In this document: positions 35,986 to 44,861 of the stretch, piece after piece
Layout: each line of letters begins with the position of its first letter
How positions within the stretch are numbered: the stretch's first letter is position 1
Made by a program: the position numbers and the translations under genes
Assembly (NCBI GenBank): GCA_963736445.1
Contig: CAVTOY010000009.1
Span: forward strand, 124,001-188,000
DNA from: Thiosocius sp963736445
GTDB taxonomy: Bacteria; Pseudomonadota; Gammaproteobacteria; Chromatiales; Chromatiaceae
DNA length: 64,000 nt
Reading direction: 5' to 3'
The notes under the pieces: generated by a model
Databases searched by the model: none
What the model was told of the DNA's origin: nothing
Seen by the model: the letters and a program-made list of their open reading frames with translations, nothing else

Positions 35986-36415
35986 TCAGCGGGTGCGCTC
36001 GCAAACGCCCTCGGGGAAGAAAAAGGCGATCTCGACCGCCGCGGTGTCCGGGCCGTCCGAGCCGTGCACAGCGTTTTCGTCTACCGTCTCGGCGTGATCG
36101 GCACGAATGGTGCCCGCAGCAGCCTCCTGTGGGTTGGTTGCGCCCATCAGCTCTCGGTTCTTGGCGATGGCATTCTCCCCTTCCAGGACCTGCACCATGA
36201 CCGGGCCGGAGGTCATGAAGGCGATCAGATCGTTGTAAAACGGGCGCGCCTTGATGCACCGCATAGAACTCACCCGCCTGTTCGCGCGTAAGCTGCAACA
36301 TGCGCGCAGCAACGATCCGAAGACCCGCCTTTTCGAAGCGGTTGTAGATATCACCGATGACATTTTTTGCCACAGCATCGGGTTTGATGATGGAGATAGT
36401 GCGTTCCACGGCCAT
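35986..36415 (-). pseudogene. ndk: Nucleoside diphosphate kinase with apparent one-base frameshift
   Basis: Ndk balances nucleoside triphosphate pools using a phospho-histidine. The start at 36415 gives MAVERTISIIKPDAVAKNVIG and continues to GEFYAVH. There the frame shifts: deleting one base near 36253 joins it to KARPFYNDLIAFMTSGPV, then GATNPQEAAAGTIRAD and the active-site HGSDGPDTAAVEIAFFF. The combined protein has the family length of about 143 residues and all key residues. Ndk is strongly conserved and sits in its usual place before rlmN, so a sequence error is at least as likely as a true mutation. Confidence 0.88.
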
Positions 36416-36632
36416 AAAAAACTCCGATAAGATCAAACAATAAAACGAAAATTCCTGTGCATCCGGAGTACCCGGAGGCAACCCCGCGCGGCTGTCTCGA
36501 TCGCGCGTCAGCCGGGCACCGATTGTTGTAAAGACGCAACAACTCGAAACTGGTTGAAGAGCTAGAGTTTTTTCTCTTTTAAATCCAAAGCTTAGTGTAA
36601 CTAAAGCATGCCAGGAATGCCAAGTTTATCGA

Positions 36633-38852
36633 TCAAGAGAGTTGCCGCCGAACGTCGATCACATCCGGGATCTGCGCCAGACGGTCGATCACCCGGCTGA
36701 GCTGCGCCATGTCCGCTACCTCGGCGGTGAAGCGCATGCTGGCGCGATCATTACGCCGGTCAGACTGGGTGTTGACGCCGAGCACATCGATCTCGGCATT
36801 GGCGAACACCGAGGAGATATCACGCAGCAGGCCCTTGCGATCGCCGGCATGCACATGGATATCGACCAGAAAGCGCGAATCCCGCTGGGTATCCGCCCAG
36901 GCGACGCCCACCAGGCGCGCGCGGTTGAGCGAATCCATTTTCCGGACGACCGCACAATCCCTCCGGTGCACGGTTACCCCGCGCCCCCGGGTGATGTACC
37001 CGACGATATCATCGTAGGGCACCGGTTTGCAGCATTTGGCCATCTGGGTCAACAGATCACCGATGCCTTCCACGACCACCTGCCCCGCACCGCCCGCAGC
37101 CCGCGACGGCGTGCGCTGTCTGAGCTTCTCCGGGATTTCGCGATCGGCCTGCTCGTCGGGGTCGCGTTGCACACGTTCGAGCTGCGCATTGGCGACCTGG
37201 ATCGCCGACAACTCGCCGCTTCCGATCGCAGCCAGCAGGTCGTCACTTGTCTTGAAATTGAAGCGTAGCGCCAGTTTGTCGAGATCCGGTCTGGGCACGC
37301 TCAGGCGCGCGACTTCGCGATCCAGGCTTGCGCGGCCGATCGACAGGTGCTGGTCGTAATCCTGGTGCTTAAACCATTGCCGCACCCGGTTTCGGGCGCG
37401 TCCGGTAGTCAGATAACCCGAATGAGGATTCAACCAGTCGCGGCTGGGCCCACCTTCCTTTGCGGTGAGGATCTCGACCTTCTGACCGCTCACCAACGGC
37501 TGCGCCAATGGCTGTATCTGCCCGTCCACTTTTGCCCCGCGGCAACGGTGCCCAACCGAGGTGTGGATCGCATAGGCGAAGTCGATCGCGGTGGCACCGC
37601 TGGGCAGCTCGACCACCTTGCCCTGCGGCGAAAGCACATAGATACGACGCGCCTCGAACTCAGCATCCTCCTCGACACCATCGGGCGCGGCCGTCTCGTC
37701 GGCCTGCTGCTCGAGCCACCGGCGCATCCATTCAATCCGACGCTCTAGTTCCTTGTCCTGCTCGGCGCTCTCCTTGTAGCGCCAGTGTGCCGCTACGCCG
37801 CGTTCAGCATTTTCGTGCATCTCACGCGTGCGCACCTGGATCTCCAGCGGCTTTCCGTCGTCTCCCACCACCGCCGTGTGCAGAGAACGATAGCCATTGG
37901 GCTTGGGATGCGCGATGTAATCGTCGAATTCGCCCGGTATCGGGCGCCAAAGGCTGTGCGCAATGCCCAAGACCTCGTAGCACTGCGGCACGGTATCGAC
38001 CAGCGCACGCACCGCTCGCACATCCAACACCTGCCCGAAATCCACGCGTTTGCGCTTCATTTTCTTCCAGATGCTGAAGATGTGTTTTGGCCGGCCAGAG
38101 AGATCCACCGGTATTCCGGCCGATGCGCATCCGGCGCCCAGACGTCGTTTCACATCGGCAACAAAATCCTCCCGCTCGCGGCGTTTGCCGTCGAGTTGTC
38201 GGGCCAGGCTGACATACTGATCCGGCTCGAGATGGCGCAGACACAGATCCTCGAGCTCCCATTTCAACTGCCAGACGCCGAGCCGGTTGGCCAGCGGTGC
38301 ATGCACCAGCTGGGTCTCCCGGGCGATCCGCTGCTGCAGCTCCGGCGGCAGGCGTTTGAGCCGCCGCATTAGTTGCAGACGCTTGGACAACAAGACGAGA
38401 ATCGCGCGTACGTCGTTCGCGATACCCAACAACATTCGACGCAGCTTCTCGACGCCGCGTTCGTCCACCTGCGCTGTGCCCGACGCCGACAGTTCGCGAA
38501 TCCGTGAGACCTGCAGCAGCATTGCCCCCACGGCTGGCCCGAAGCGCTGCTCGATATCGGCAGCATCATAGGCGGCATGGCCGGGCAATTCAGAAAGCGT
38601 CGCGGCCAGCAGCGGCTCGATATCGAGCTTCAGCGCATTGAGCGTATCGACGGTATGCAACAAGGACAGAAAGAGGTCGAAACCGTCCAGTGCCGGTTCT
38701 CCCTGATGCGCGGCGCGTGCGATCCGGATGGCGTCGCGCAGCAGCTCGACATCCCGCGCCGGACGCTGCTTGGCCAACTCGCCCAACCAGCTCTCGACCT
38801 GCTGATCGCTGGCCGTGCCCTGCTTCGGCAATTTCGTAACGAGTGAGACCAT
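36633..38852 (-). CDS. relA: GTP pyrophosphokinase RelA
   Basis: RelA makes (p)ppGpp when ribosomes stall on uncharged tRNA. The 739-residue protein has an N-terminal domain corresponding to the hydrolase but lacking the catalytic HD pair, so it should be synthesis-only. The synthetase domain follows (FSIWKKMKRKRVDFGQVLDVRAVR, HPKPNGYRSLHTAV, EIQVRTREMHENAERGVAAHWRYKE). Next come TGS (IYVLSPQGKVVELPSGATAIDFAY), the zinc-finger region (MAKCCKPVPYDDIVGYIT) and a C-terminal ACT domain. SpoT should be elsewhere. Confidence 0.95.
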   Translation of the reverse strand: MVSLVTKLPKQGTASDQQVESWLGELAKQRPARDVELLRDAIRIARAAHQGEPALDGFDLFLSLLHTVDTLNALKLDIEPLLAATLSELPGHAAYDAADIEQRFGPAVGAMLLQVSRIRELSASGTAQVDERGVEKLRRMLLGIANDVRAILVLLSKRLQLMRRLKRLPPELQQRIARETQLVHAPLANRLGVWQLKWELEDLCLRHLEPDQYVSLARQLDGKRREREDFVADVKRRLGAGCASAGIPVDLSGRPKHIFSIWKKMKRKRVDFGQVLDVRAVRALVDTVPQCYEVLGIAHSLWRPIPGEFDDYIAHPKPNGYRSLHTAVVGDDGKPLEIQVRTREMHENAERGVAAHWRYKESAEQDKELERRIEWMRRWLEQQADETAAPDGVEEDAEFEARRIYVLSPQGKVVELPSGATAIDFAYAIHTSVGHRCRGAKVDGQIQPLAQPLVSGQKVEILTAKEGGPSRDWLNPHSGYLTTGRARNRVRQWFKHQDYDQHLSIGRASLDREVARLSVPRPDLDKLALRFNFKTSDDLLAAIGSGELSAIQVANAQLERVQRDPDEQADREIPEKLRQRTPSRAAGGAGQVVVEGIGDLLTQMAKCCKPVPYDDIVGYITRGRGVTVHRRDCAVVRKMDSLNRARLVGVAWADTQRDSRFLVDIHVHAGDRKGLLRDISSVFANAEIDVLGVNTQSDRRNDRASMRFTAEVADMAQLSRVIDRLAQIPDVIDVRRQLS

Positions 38853-38921
38853 CGATAAGACGCTGTTCCGGTTGGTTCAGCCGCGGCCGTTGTCGTGCAC
38901 GGATGCGTCCCGCACAGACAC

Positions 38922-40166
38922 TCAGTCGAGGACGTGGCTTATCAAGCCGTCGGCGAGCTTCGGCTCAAACCAGGTAGACTTTGGCGGCATCACCTCGCCT
39001 GCATCGGCGACCTCCATCAGCGCCTGCATGGTCGTGGGATACACGGCGAAGGCCACCGCCCATTCCCCACCGGCGATTCGCCGTTCCAGTTCGTCCAGAC
39101 CGCGAATCCCTCCCACAAAATCAATCCGGTCATCGCGCCGCGGATCGGTGATGCCGAGAATCGGATCGACCAGGTTGGCCTGCAGCAGACTAACATCGAG
39201 GCGGCCTACCGGATCGCCTGGCGGGATACGATCATCATGAATCTGCAGACGATACCACTGGCCATCCAGAAACATCCCGAACTCGCCGGCCTGCGCCGGC
39301 TTGAAGGAATCGCCACGCAATTCAAGATCGAATGCCTCACCCACCCGTGCGAGAAATTCCTCCTTGCTGTTGCCGTTCAGATCACGCACTACCCGGTTGT
39401 AATCGAGGATCTGCATCTGGTCATGCGGAAAGATGACGCTGAGGAAATAGTTAAAGCTTTCTTCACCGGTATGCTGTGGATTCGCCTCACGTCTTGCCCT
39501 ACCGACCCGTGAACCTGCCGCAGATCGATGATGTCCATCGGCCACATAGATCGCCGGCATCGCTTCAAAGGCCGCGGTCAACTCCGAAATGATTTGCGGA
39601 TCATCTATCTTCCAGATCTCGTGTCTTACTCCGTCGCGCGCTGCCGTGATATCGATGTCGCTTGGCGCAGTCGATACCCTCCTTAGAATATCGTCGACCA
39701 CCGGGTTGGCGGGATACACCAGGAACACCGGCCCTGTCTGGGCATTCAGGGTATCGATCTGGCGCACCCGATCGTCCTCTTTCGCCGGGCGGGTGAACTC
39801 ATGCTTTCTGATGCGGTTCCGGTCATAGGCCTCGACGGAGGCGCCTGCCACCAGCCCGGTCTGGAGATGTTCGCCCATGCTCAAACGATAGGCGTAATAG
39901 CAGGGCCCCTCGTCGCGCACCAGGATTCCTTCGGCGATCATGCGATCCAGGTTTTGCCGGCCTTGCGCATACACGGCCGGGGCATAGGCATCGACGTCGT
40001 CGGACAGATCGATCTCCGGCCGCGAAATATGCAGAAAGCTCCACGGGCGATCGTGCGCCAGCGCCTTGGCCTCGCTGCGGTCGACCACATCGTACGGGGG
40101 TGCAGCCACCTCACCCGCACGCCCGGCAGCCGGCCGCAGACCGCGGAAGGGTTTGATCAGGGACAT
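38922..40166 (-). CDS. DUF1015 family protein
   Basis: This is a 414-residue protein of the DUF1015 family, whose enzymatic role is not established. Characteristic stretches are IKPFRGLRPAAGRAGEVAAPPYDVV at the N-terminus, the central VYLADGHHRS-type motif (IYVADGHHRSAAGSRVGRAR) and FLSVIFPHDQMQILDYNRVV. The DGHHR box looks like a metal- or phosphate-binding site. Members often neighbour serine or phosphoglycerate metabolism genes, but here it lies between relA and iscX. Confidence 0.88.
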   Translation of the reverse strand: MSLIKPFRGLRPAAGRAGEVAAPPYDVVDRSEAKALAHDRPWSFLHISRPEIDLSDDVDAYAPAVYAQGRQNLDRMIAEGILVRDEGPCYYAYRLSMGEHLQTGLVAGASVEAYDRNRIRKHEFTRPAKEDDRVRQIDTLNAQTGPVFLVYPANPVVDDILRRVSTAPSDIDITAARDGVRHEIWKIDDPQIISELTAAFEAMPAIYVADGHHRSAAGSRVGRARREANPQHTGEESFNYFLSVIFPHDQMQILDYNRVVRDLNGNSKEEFLARVGEAFDLELRGDSFKPAQAGEFGMFLDGQWYRLQIHDDRIPPGDPVGRLDVSLLQANLVDPILGITDPRRDDRIDFVGGIRGLDELERRIAGGEWAVAFAVYPTTMQALMEVADAGEVMPPKSTWFEPKLADGLISHVLD

Positions 40167-40237
40167 GAATCCTCCTTAGGACATATCGATGGTTGAGCGC
40201 GGAACCGACCCGGAGGACACGCGCCGGAAAACAGGGA

Positions 40238-40438
40238 TCAGTCCCGCTCTTCGATCCACGCGGCCTGTATGGCCTCGAGTATCTTCTCGCCGCAGTGTTC
40301 GCGGGCATCGTCAAAATTCGGCAACGCCACCACCCAGTTCATCAAATCGACAAAATTGACTGTGAGCGGATCCACAGCTGGGTGCGCCTCGTCCAGTTCG
40401 ATGGCGATTTCGAGCACATCGGTCCACTTCAGGCGCAT
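40238..40438 (-). CDS. iscX: Iron-sulfur assembly protein IscX
   Basis: This is a 66-residue acidic protein (MRLKWTDVLEIAIELDEAHPAVDP...LPNFDD...CGEKILEAIQAAWIEE) matching IscX/YfhJ. In E. coli it binds IscS and iron and modulates cluster formation. It is the last gene of the isc operon here, 20 bases after fdx. An extra in-frame ATG one codon upstream is possible. Confidence 0.93.
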   Translation of the reverse strand: MRLKWTDVLEIAIELDEAHPAVDPLTVNFVDLMNWVVALPNFDDAREHCGEKILEAIQAAWIEERD

Positions 40439-40457
40439 CATCTTATCCGCACAGCCA

Positions 40458-40796
40458 TCAGTGATGCTCTTTGGCGTGATTGACGGTGTATTTCGGGATC
40501 TCTACGACGAGATCCAGTTCACCGACGACCGCCTGGCAGCTCAGACGGGAATCCGGCTCGAGTCCCCAAGCCTTGTCGAGCAGATCCTCTTCATCCTCGC
40601 TCGATTCACTCAACGAATCGAAGCCCTCGCGGACAATCACATGGCAGGTCGTGCAGGCGCAGGATTTCTCACAGGCGTGCTCGATCTCTATATCATGCGC
40701 GAGTGCGGCATCACAGATCGTCTGCCCCGGCGCAGCTTCAATCAACGCGCCGTCCGGGCAAATCTCTTCATTCGGCAGGAAGATGATCTGGGGCAT
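40458..40796 (-). CDS. fdx: ISC-type [2Fe-2S] ferredoxin
   Basis: This is a 112-residue adrenodoxin-type ferredoxin. The cluster cysteines lie in the pattern C-x5-C-x2-C (HACEKSCACTTCHVIV) with the fourth in RLSCQAVV. The family's SESSEDEEDLLDKAWGLEPDSRLSC stretch is complete. It supplies electrons for cluster assembly on IscU. It follows hscA by five bases. Confidence 0.96.
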   Translation of the reverse strand: MPQIIFLPNEEICPDGALIEAAPGQTICDAALAHDIEIEHACEKSCACTTCHVIVREGFDSLSESSEDEEDLLDKAWGLEPDSRLSCQAVVGELDLVVEIPKYTVNHAKEHH

Positions 40797-40801
40797 GGAC
40801 G

Positions 40802-42700
40802 CTAGTCGGCCTCCTGCCCGTGTCGCTGCGCAATCTCATCAACGCGCTGACCGGCCATTGCCTTGCGGATGCCGCTGTTCATGCGTCGTTCGACATAGAA
40901 CTCGCATTCGCTCTCCAGTCGCTTGACCGCCGCTTCCACCTCAGCGGCATCCTGAGACGAATCGACGGCGGCGTTCAGCGCCTGCAAAGCTTGATCGATG
41001 ACGCCCCGCTCCTCTGCCGACAGCAGTTCGTCGGCATCACGTGCCAAGGCCGCGTTCAGAGACTGAATCACGCGCTGGGCTTCGACCTGTTGTTCGACCA
41101 GGCGGCGCGCGTCGATATCGTCTCTGGCATGCTCGATCGAGGACTTGAGCATCCCTGTGATTTCATCGTCAGTGAGCCCATAGGAGGGTTTCACCTCGAC
41201 CCTTGCAAGCGCGCCGGAGCTCAGCTCGCTGGCCTCGACTCGCAGCAGGCCGTCGGCATCGACCGAAAACGTCACCCGGATGCGGGCAGCGCCGGCAACC
41301 ATTGGCGGTATGTCTCGCAACGTAAAGCGCGCCAGCGAACGGCAATCCGCAACCAGTTCGCGCTCACCCTGAACCACATGGATACTCATCGCCGTTTGTC
41401 CATCCTTGAAGGTCGTAAACTCCTGAGCACGAGCAGCCGGCAGCGAGGTATTGCGCGGTAGGATCCTTTCGGTCAGGCCGCCCATGGTCTCTATCCCGAG
41501 CGACAGGGGATTGACGTCGAGCAACAGCATCTCATTATCGGGTTTATTGCCGGCCAGCACATCCGCCTGAATCGCCGCACCGATGGCCACGACCCGGTCC
41601 GGATCGATGTCGACCAGCGGCGCCTGCCCGAAGAATTCGCTCACCTTTTCGCGCACCCTCAGGGTTCGCGTCGAGCCACCTACCATAACGATATCCTCGA
41701 TCTCGTCGATGGCGACCCCGGCGTCGCGCAGCACGCGCCGACAGGTATTGATGGTCTTGCGGATCAGCGGATCCAGCAGGTCGGCGAGTTGCTTGCGCGT
41801 CAGGGTACCGCGCCATAGCCCGGCGTCCGGACGGTCGATCTCAAGCGCCACCCTCTCCTGCTGCGCCAGGCCCTCCTTGGCCGCGCGCGCCTGATCCAGC
41901 ACATGGCGCAGCGTGCCGCGATCCGCATCGCTGCCGAGGTCTGCCTCGGCCAGCAGCCAGCCGGCGACAGCGGCGTCGAAATCATCGCCACCCAGGGCCG
42001 AATCTCCGCCTGTCGCCATGACTTCGAAGACGCCCTCGTGCAGCCGCAGAACGGAGATATCAAAGGTGCCGCCGCCGAGGTCGTAGATCGCATGCACGCC
42101 GTCTGTGGTGTGATCGAGCCCATAGGCGACCGCCGCAGCCGTCGGCTCGTTGAGCAGACGAAAGACATGCAGTCCGGCAAGTCGTGCCGCATCCCTGGTC
42201 GCCTGGCGCTGGGCGTCATCGAAGTATGCGGGCACCGTAATCACCACGCCGCTGAGTTCACCGCCCAGAGTTTCCTGTGCCCGCTGCGCAAGCACCTTGA
42301 GTATCTCCGCCGACACCTCGATCGGTGTGACGTCTCCGGCAATCGTGCGAATGCGCGGCACCGGGCTGTCGATCATTACGAACTCGTAAGGCAGCTCGCG
42401 TCCAAGCGACTTCACATCCGCGATGCCGCGGCCGATCAAACGTTTGGCCGAGGAGATCGTGTTCAGCGGATCTGCAGCTGCCGCGCTGCGTGCCGCCTCG
42501 CCAACCTCTATGCCAGTGGCGCAGTAACGCACCACCGAGGGAAGGATATGCTTGCCTTGTTCATCTGGCAGGGTCTCCGCCAGCCCGCTGCGCACCGTGG
42601 CCACTAGCGAATTGGTCGTGCCCAAATCAATACCGGCCGCCAGCCGATGCTGATGCGGCGCCGCGGATTGTCCGGGTTCTGCAATCTGCAACAAGGCCAT
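40802..42700 (-). CDS. hscA: Fe-S assembly chaperone HscA (Hsp70 type)
   Basis: HscA is a specialised Hsp70 that helps release clusters from IscU. The 632-residue protein has the ATPase domain with AAGIDLGTTNSLVATV, VVITVPAYFDDAQRQATRDAARLAG, AIYDLGGGTFDISVL and VGGSTRTLRVRE. The substrate-binding domain follows (LLLDVNPLSLGIETMGGLTERIL, RIRVTFSVDADGLLRVEA), then a helical lid. It overlaps the end of hscB by one base. Confidence 0.96.
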   Translation of the reverse strand: MALLQIAEPGQSAAPHQHRLAAGIDLGTTNSLVATVRSGLAETLPDEQGKHILPSVVRYCATGIEVGEAARSAAAADPLNTISSAKRLIGRGIADVKSLGRELPYEFVMIDSPVPRIRTIAGDVTPIEVSAEILKVLAQRAQETLGGELSGVVITVPAYFDDAQRQATRDAARLAGLHVFRLLNEPTAAAVAYGLDHTTDGVHAIYDLGGGTFDISVLRLHEGVFEVMATGGDSALGGDDFDAAVAGWLLAEADLGSDADRGTLRHVLDQARAAKEGLAQQERVALEIDRPDAGLWRGTLTRKQLADLLDPLIRKTINTCRRVLRDAGVAIDEIEDIVMVGGSTRTLRVREKVSEFFGQAPLVDIDPDRVVAIGAAIQADVLAGNKPDNEMLLLDVNPLSLGIETMGGLTERILPRNTSLPAARAQEFTTFKDGQTAMSIHVVQGERELVADCRSLARFTLRDIPPMVAGAARIRVTFSVDADGLLRVEASELSSGALARVEVKPSYGLTDDEITGMLKSSIEHARDDIDARRLVEQQVEAQRVIQSLNAALARDADELLSAEERGVIDQALQALNAAVDSSQDAAEVEAAVKRLESECEFYVERRMNSGIRKAMAGQRVDEIAQRHGQEAD

Positions 42701-43245
42701 CAGCAGGCCTCTTCCAGGTCAGCCTCGATAGCTTCGGCCTCCGCATGCAACTTATTGAGAAACTGCATCTTTTGCACGCTCTGCACGGCCGCCTCAATTT
42801 GTTCGGCACCCGACTCCTCCAGCTGAACGGCCAGACGTGCGACCTGCGTCTCTATCATGTTGCCGATGTCTTGCATCAGGGCGTCCAGCCGGGCACGTGC
42901 ATCGGTAGCACCGCGCACGTCGGCGAGTGCCTCACGCAGTGCCATCTGCTGCATCAGAAAAGCGGCATCATCAAGAGTATGGAGCTGGGCATCGAGCTCG
43001 ACGCCCTGCAGTCGCAGAAGATACTGCGCGCGCTTGAGTGGATCCTTGAGGGTATCGTAGGCCTCGTTCACCAACGTCGCGCTCTGTAGCGATAGGCGTT
43101 GACTTGCCCGGCCAGCCGCGGCAAATCGGTCCGGGTGCACAACCTTCTGCAATTCGCGATAACGTCGCGCCAGTTCGGGGACGTCCACCAGGAAACCGGC
43201 CGACATCCCGAATAATTCAAAGTAATTCTTGGAAAAATCCAACAT
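42700..43245 (-). CDS. hscB: Co-chaperone HscB (J-domain protein)
   Basis: This 181-residue protein has an N-terminal J domain with the HPD motif (LQKVVHPDRFAAAG) and a C-terminal three-helix IscU-binding domain. It presents IscU to HscA and stimulates the chaperone's ATPase. I chose the start giving MLDFSKNYFELFGM, which matches relatives; an upstream ATG adds five residues. Confidence 0.94.
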   Translation of the reverse strand: MLDFSKNYFELFGMSAGFLVDVPELARRYRELQKVVHPDRFAAAGRASQRLSLQSATLVNEAYDTLKDPLKRAQYLLRLQGVELDAQLHTLDDAAFLMQQMALREALADVRGATDARARLDALMQDIGNMIETQVARLAVQLEESGAEQIEAAVQSVQKMQFLNKLHAEAEAIEADLEEAC

Positions 43246-43572
43246 GAGACAATCAGTCAAGCACGCCAGCAGGCAGTCGGCGCAAGTGCCTCAGCCACCC
43301 GAGAGAGGTGCACCTAGCCCGCATTTGTCACCGGCATCACGGATGCTGGTGGATTTCGCAGCCGCTCGGGCGCGAGGCTGGAGCGAAAGTGGTAGCCGTA
43401 GCTTACCACTTGAGCGAAGACCAAACCGGAGCGAGCGAGAAACCACCAGAACCGGGATAGGGAAGCAGCGGAAACAAGGTGTCAATCTCGGATCACGCGC
43501 AGATTCATCCAGTTGCAGAGACATTTCAGTCTGGCGCGCCACAGCTGCTTTCCGGCCGGTGACTGATGCGGG
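43246..43572. other. Intra-operon gap between iscA and hscB with hairpin repeat
   Basis: This gap of 327 bases is long for the middle of an isc operon. I see no gene in it. It contains the inverted copy of the dispersed hairpin repeat at 43376-43422. Confidence 0.5.
43376..43422 (-). repeat. Dispersed hairpin repeat, copy 2
   Basis: This is the reverse complement of the unit at 18467-18512, one base longer. The hairpin aagtggtagc...gcttaccactt at 43386-43410 carries a one-base bulge relative to copy 1. The flanks (ggctggagcgaa and tgagcgaagacc) are conserved. Confidence 0.65.
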
Positions 43573-43896
43573 CTAGACTTGAAAGCTCTCGCCGCAACCG
43601 CATTCATCCTTGACATTGGGGTTGTTAAATCTGAAGCCCTCGTTGAGGCCTTCCTTGCCGTAGTCGAGCTGGGTTCCGTCGAGATACACCAGGCTCTTTT
43701 CGTCGACGATCACCTTCACGCCGCGGTCTTCGAAGACCTGGTCGTCTTCGTCCAGCACATCGACGAACTCCAAAACATAAGCCAGACTCGAGCACCCGGA
43801 GGTCTTTACCCCAAGCCGCAAACCCAGACCGCTGCCACGACTTTGCAAGAAGCTATGCACCCGATCTGCCGCAGCCGCCGTTAGAGTTATCGCCAT
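43573..43896 (-). CDS. iscA: A-type iron-sulfur carrier IscA
   Basis: This 107-residue HesB-fold carrier has the three invariant cysteines, one in VKTSGCSSLAYVLEF and two in the C-terminal ECGCGESF. It carries [2Fe-2S] or [4Fe-4S] clusters or iron to apo-proteins. It follows iscU by 22 bases. Confidence 0.96.
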   Translation of the reverse strand: MAITLTAAAADRVHSFLQSRGSGLGLRLGVKTSGCSSLAYVLEFVDVLDEDDQVFEDRGVKVIVDEKSLVYLDGTQLDYGKEGLNEGFRFNNPNVKDECGCGESFQV

Positions 43897-43918
43897 AGCT
43901 GCCGCGCACCGCGTCGGG

Positions 43919-44302
43919 TCAAGCGTCCTGCTTGGACTGGTAGTCGGCGATCGCAGCTTTGATGGCGTCTTCCGCCAGAACCGAGCAGTGAATCTTCACC
44001 GGCGGCAGCGCCAGTTCTTCTGCAATCTCCGAGTTCTTGATCTCGCGGGCCTCGTGCAGTGTCTTGCCCTTCACCCATTCGGTGAGCAGTGAGCTTGAGG
44101 CGATCGCAGAGCCACAACCATAGGTCTTGAACTTTGCGTCCTCGATGACGCCCTGATCGTTGACCTGGATCTGCAGACGCATGACGTCGCCGCAAGCAGG
44201 CGCACCCACCATTCCCGTGCCGACGTTGGCTGCGCCCTTATCCAAAACACCGACATTACGCGGATGCTCATAGTGGTCGATGACCTTGTCACTGTAAGCC
44301 AT
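43919..44302 (-). CDS. iscU: Iron-sulfur scaffold protein IscU
   Basis: This 127-residue scaffold is where new clusters are built. Cysteine ligands are in GAPACGDVM, TYGCGSAIAS and VKIHCSVLA. The HscA-recognition motif LPPVK is visible in LALPPVKIHCS. The start giving MAYSDKVIDHYEHPRNVG is preceded by GGGAGGA and is preferred over a longer form. A hairpin lies between it and the upstream RNA-binding gene. Confidence 0.96.
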   Translation of the reverse strand: MAYSDKVIDHYEHPRNVGVLDKGAANVGTGMVGAPACGDVMRLQIQVNDQGVIEDAKFKTYGCGSAIASSSLLTEWVKGKTLHEAREIKNSEIAEELALPPVKIHCSVLAEDAIKAAIADYQSKQDA

Positions 44303-44325
44303 GGTCTTCCTCCCTCTGTCTGCGG

Positions 44326-44351
44326 CCACCCGGCCGAGCCCGACCGGGTGG
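44326..44351 (-). promoter_or_regulatory. Intra-operon hairpin upstream of iscU
   Basis: The stem ccacccgg (44326-44333) pairs with ccgggtgg (44344-44351) around a 10-base loop. It lies between the RNA-binding-protein gene and the iscU ribosome-binding site. Without a T-run it is more likely an RNA-processing or stability element than a full terminator. Confidence 0.4.
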
Positions 44352-44372
44352 CGCGGCGGCCCGCCGCTCTAA

Positions 44373-44642
44373 TCAGTTGCGCGGACGGCGCGGTCGATCA
44401 TCACGCGGCCTCGCTTCGTTCACCCGGATCGCTCGACCGCCGAGCGACTGCTCATTGAGGCCAGCAATCGCAGCTTCGGCCTGCGAATCATCTGGCATTT
44501 CTACGAAACCAAATCCCTTGGAACGCCCAGTGTCGCGATCCATGATTACGTTTGCTCGCGAGACCTCACCGAACGCGGCAAACGCCTCGCGCAGCTCGTC
44601 CTCAGTGACAGTGTATGCCAGATTTCCTACATATATATTCAT
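44373..44642 (-). CDS. Single-RRM RNA-binding protein inside the isc operon
   Basis: This 89-residue protein is a single RNA recognition motif. RNP2 is IYVGNL at residues 3-8 and RNP1 is KGFGFVEM near residue 42-49. A basic arginine/proline tail follows (NEARPRDDRPRRPRN). Such glycine-poor single-RRM proteins occur in many bacteria and bind single-stranded RNA; targets are usually unknown. It lies in the same direction between iscS and iscU, where isc operons normally have no gene. A post-transcriptional role in Fe-S assembly is possible but purely inferred. Confidence 0.9.
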   Translation of the reverse strand: MNIYVGNLAYTVTEDELREAFAAFGEVSRANVIMDRDTGRSKGFGFVEMPDDSQAEAAIAGLNEQSLGGRAIRVNEARPRDDRPRRPRN

Positions 44643-44861
44643 CGCGGAATGCTCTCAAGCGTGTGGCCCGTAGACAAAACGTCCCCCGACTGCCAAGCCA
44701 CTAACCGACGGTGGACCAGCGGGAAAACCCGCACAAATTCTCTCGAGGCAGACGATTATTGCGTCCGCAGGGCGGAGGCTACACCCAACCCGCCGATTTA
44801 ACAAAGCCCGCGGCACCCAGTTGTCATGCGCCTTTCACATTACGTCGGTCGATTCGTGCAC

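Noticed and set aside
36642..37268. Plus-strand open frame opposite relA
   Set aside because: It is antisense to the conserved ACT and zinc-finger regions of RelA; a mirror frame only.
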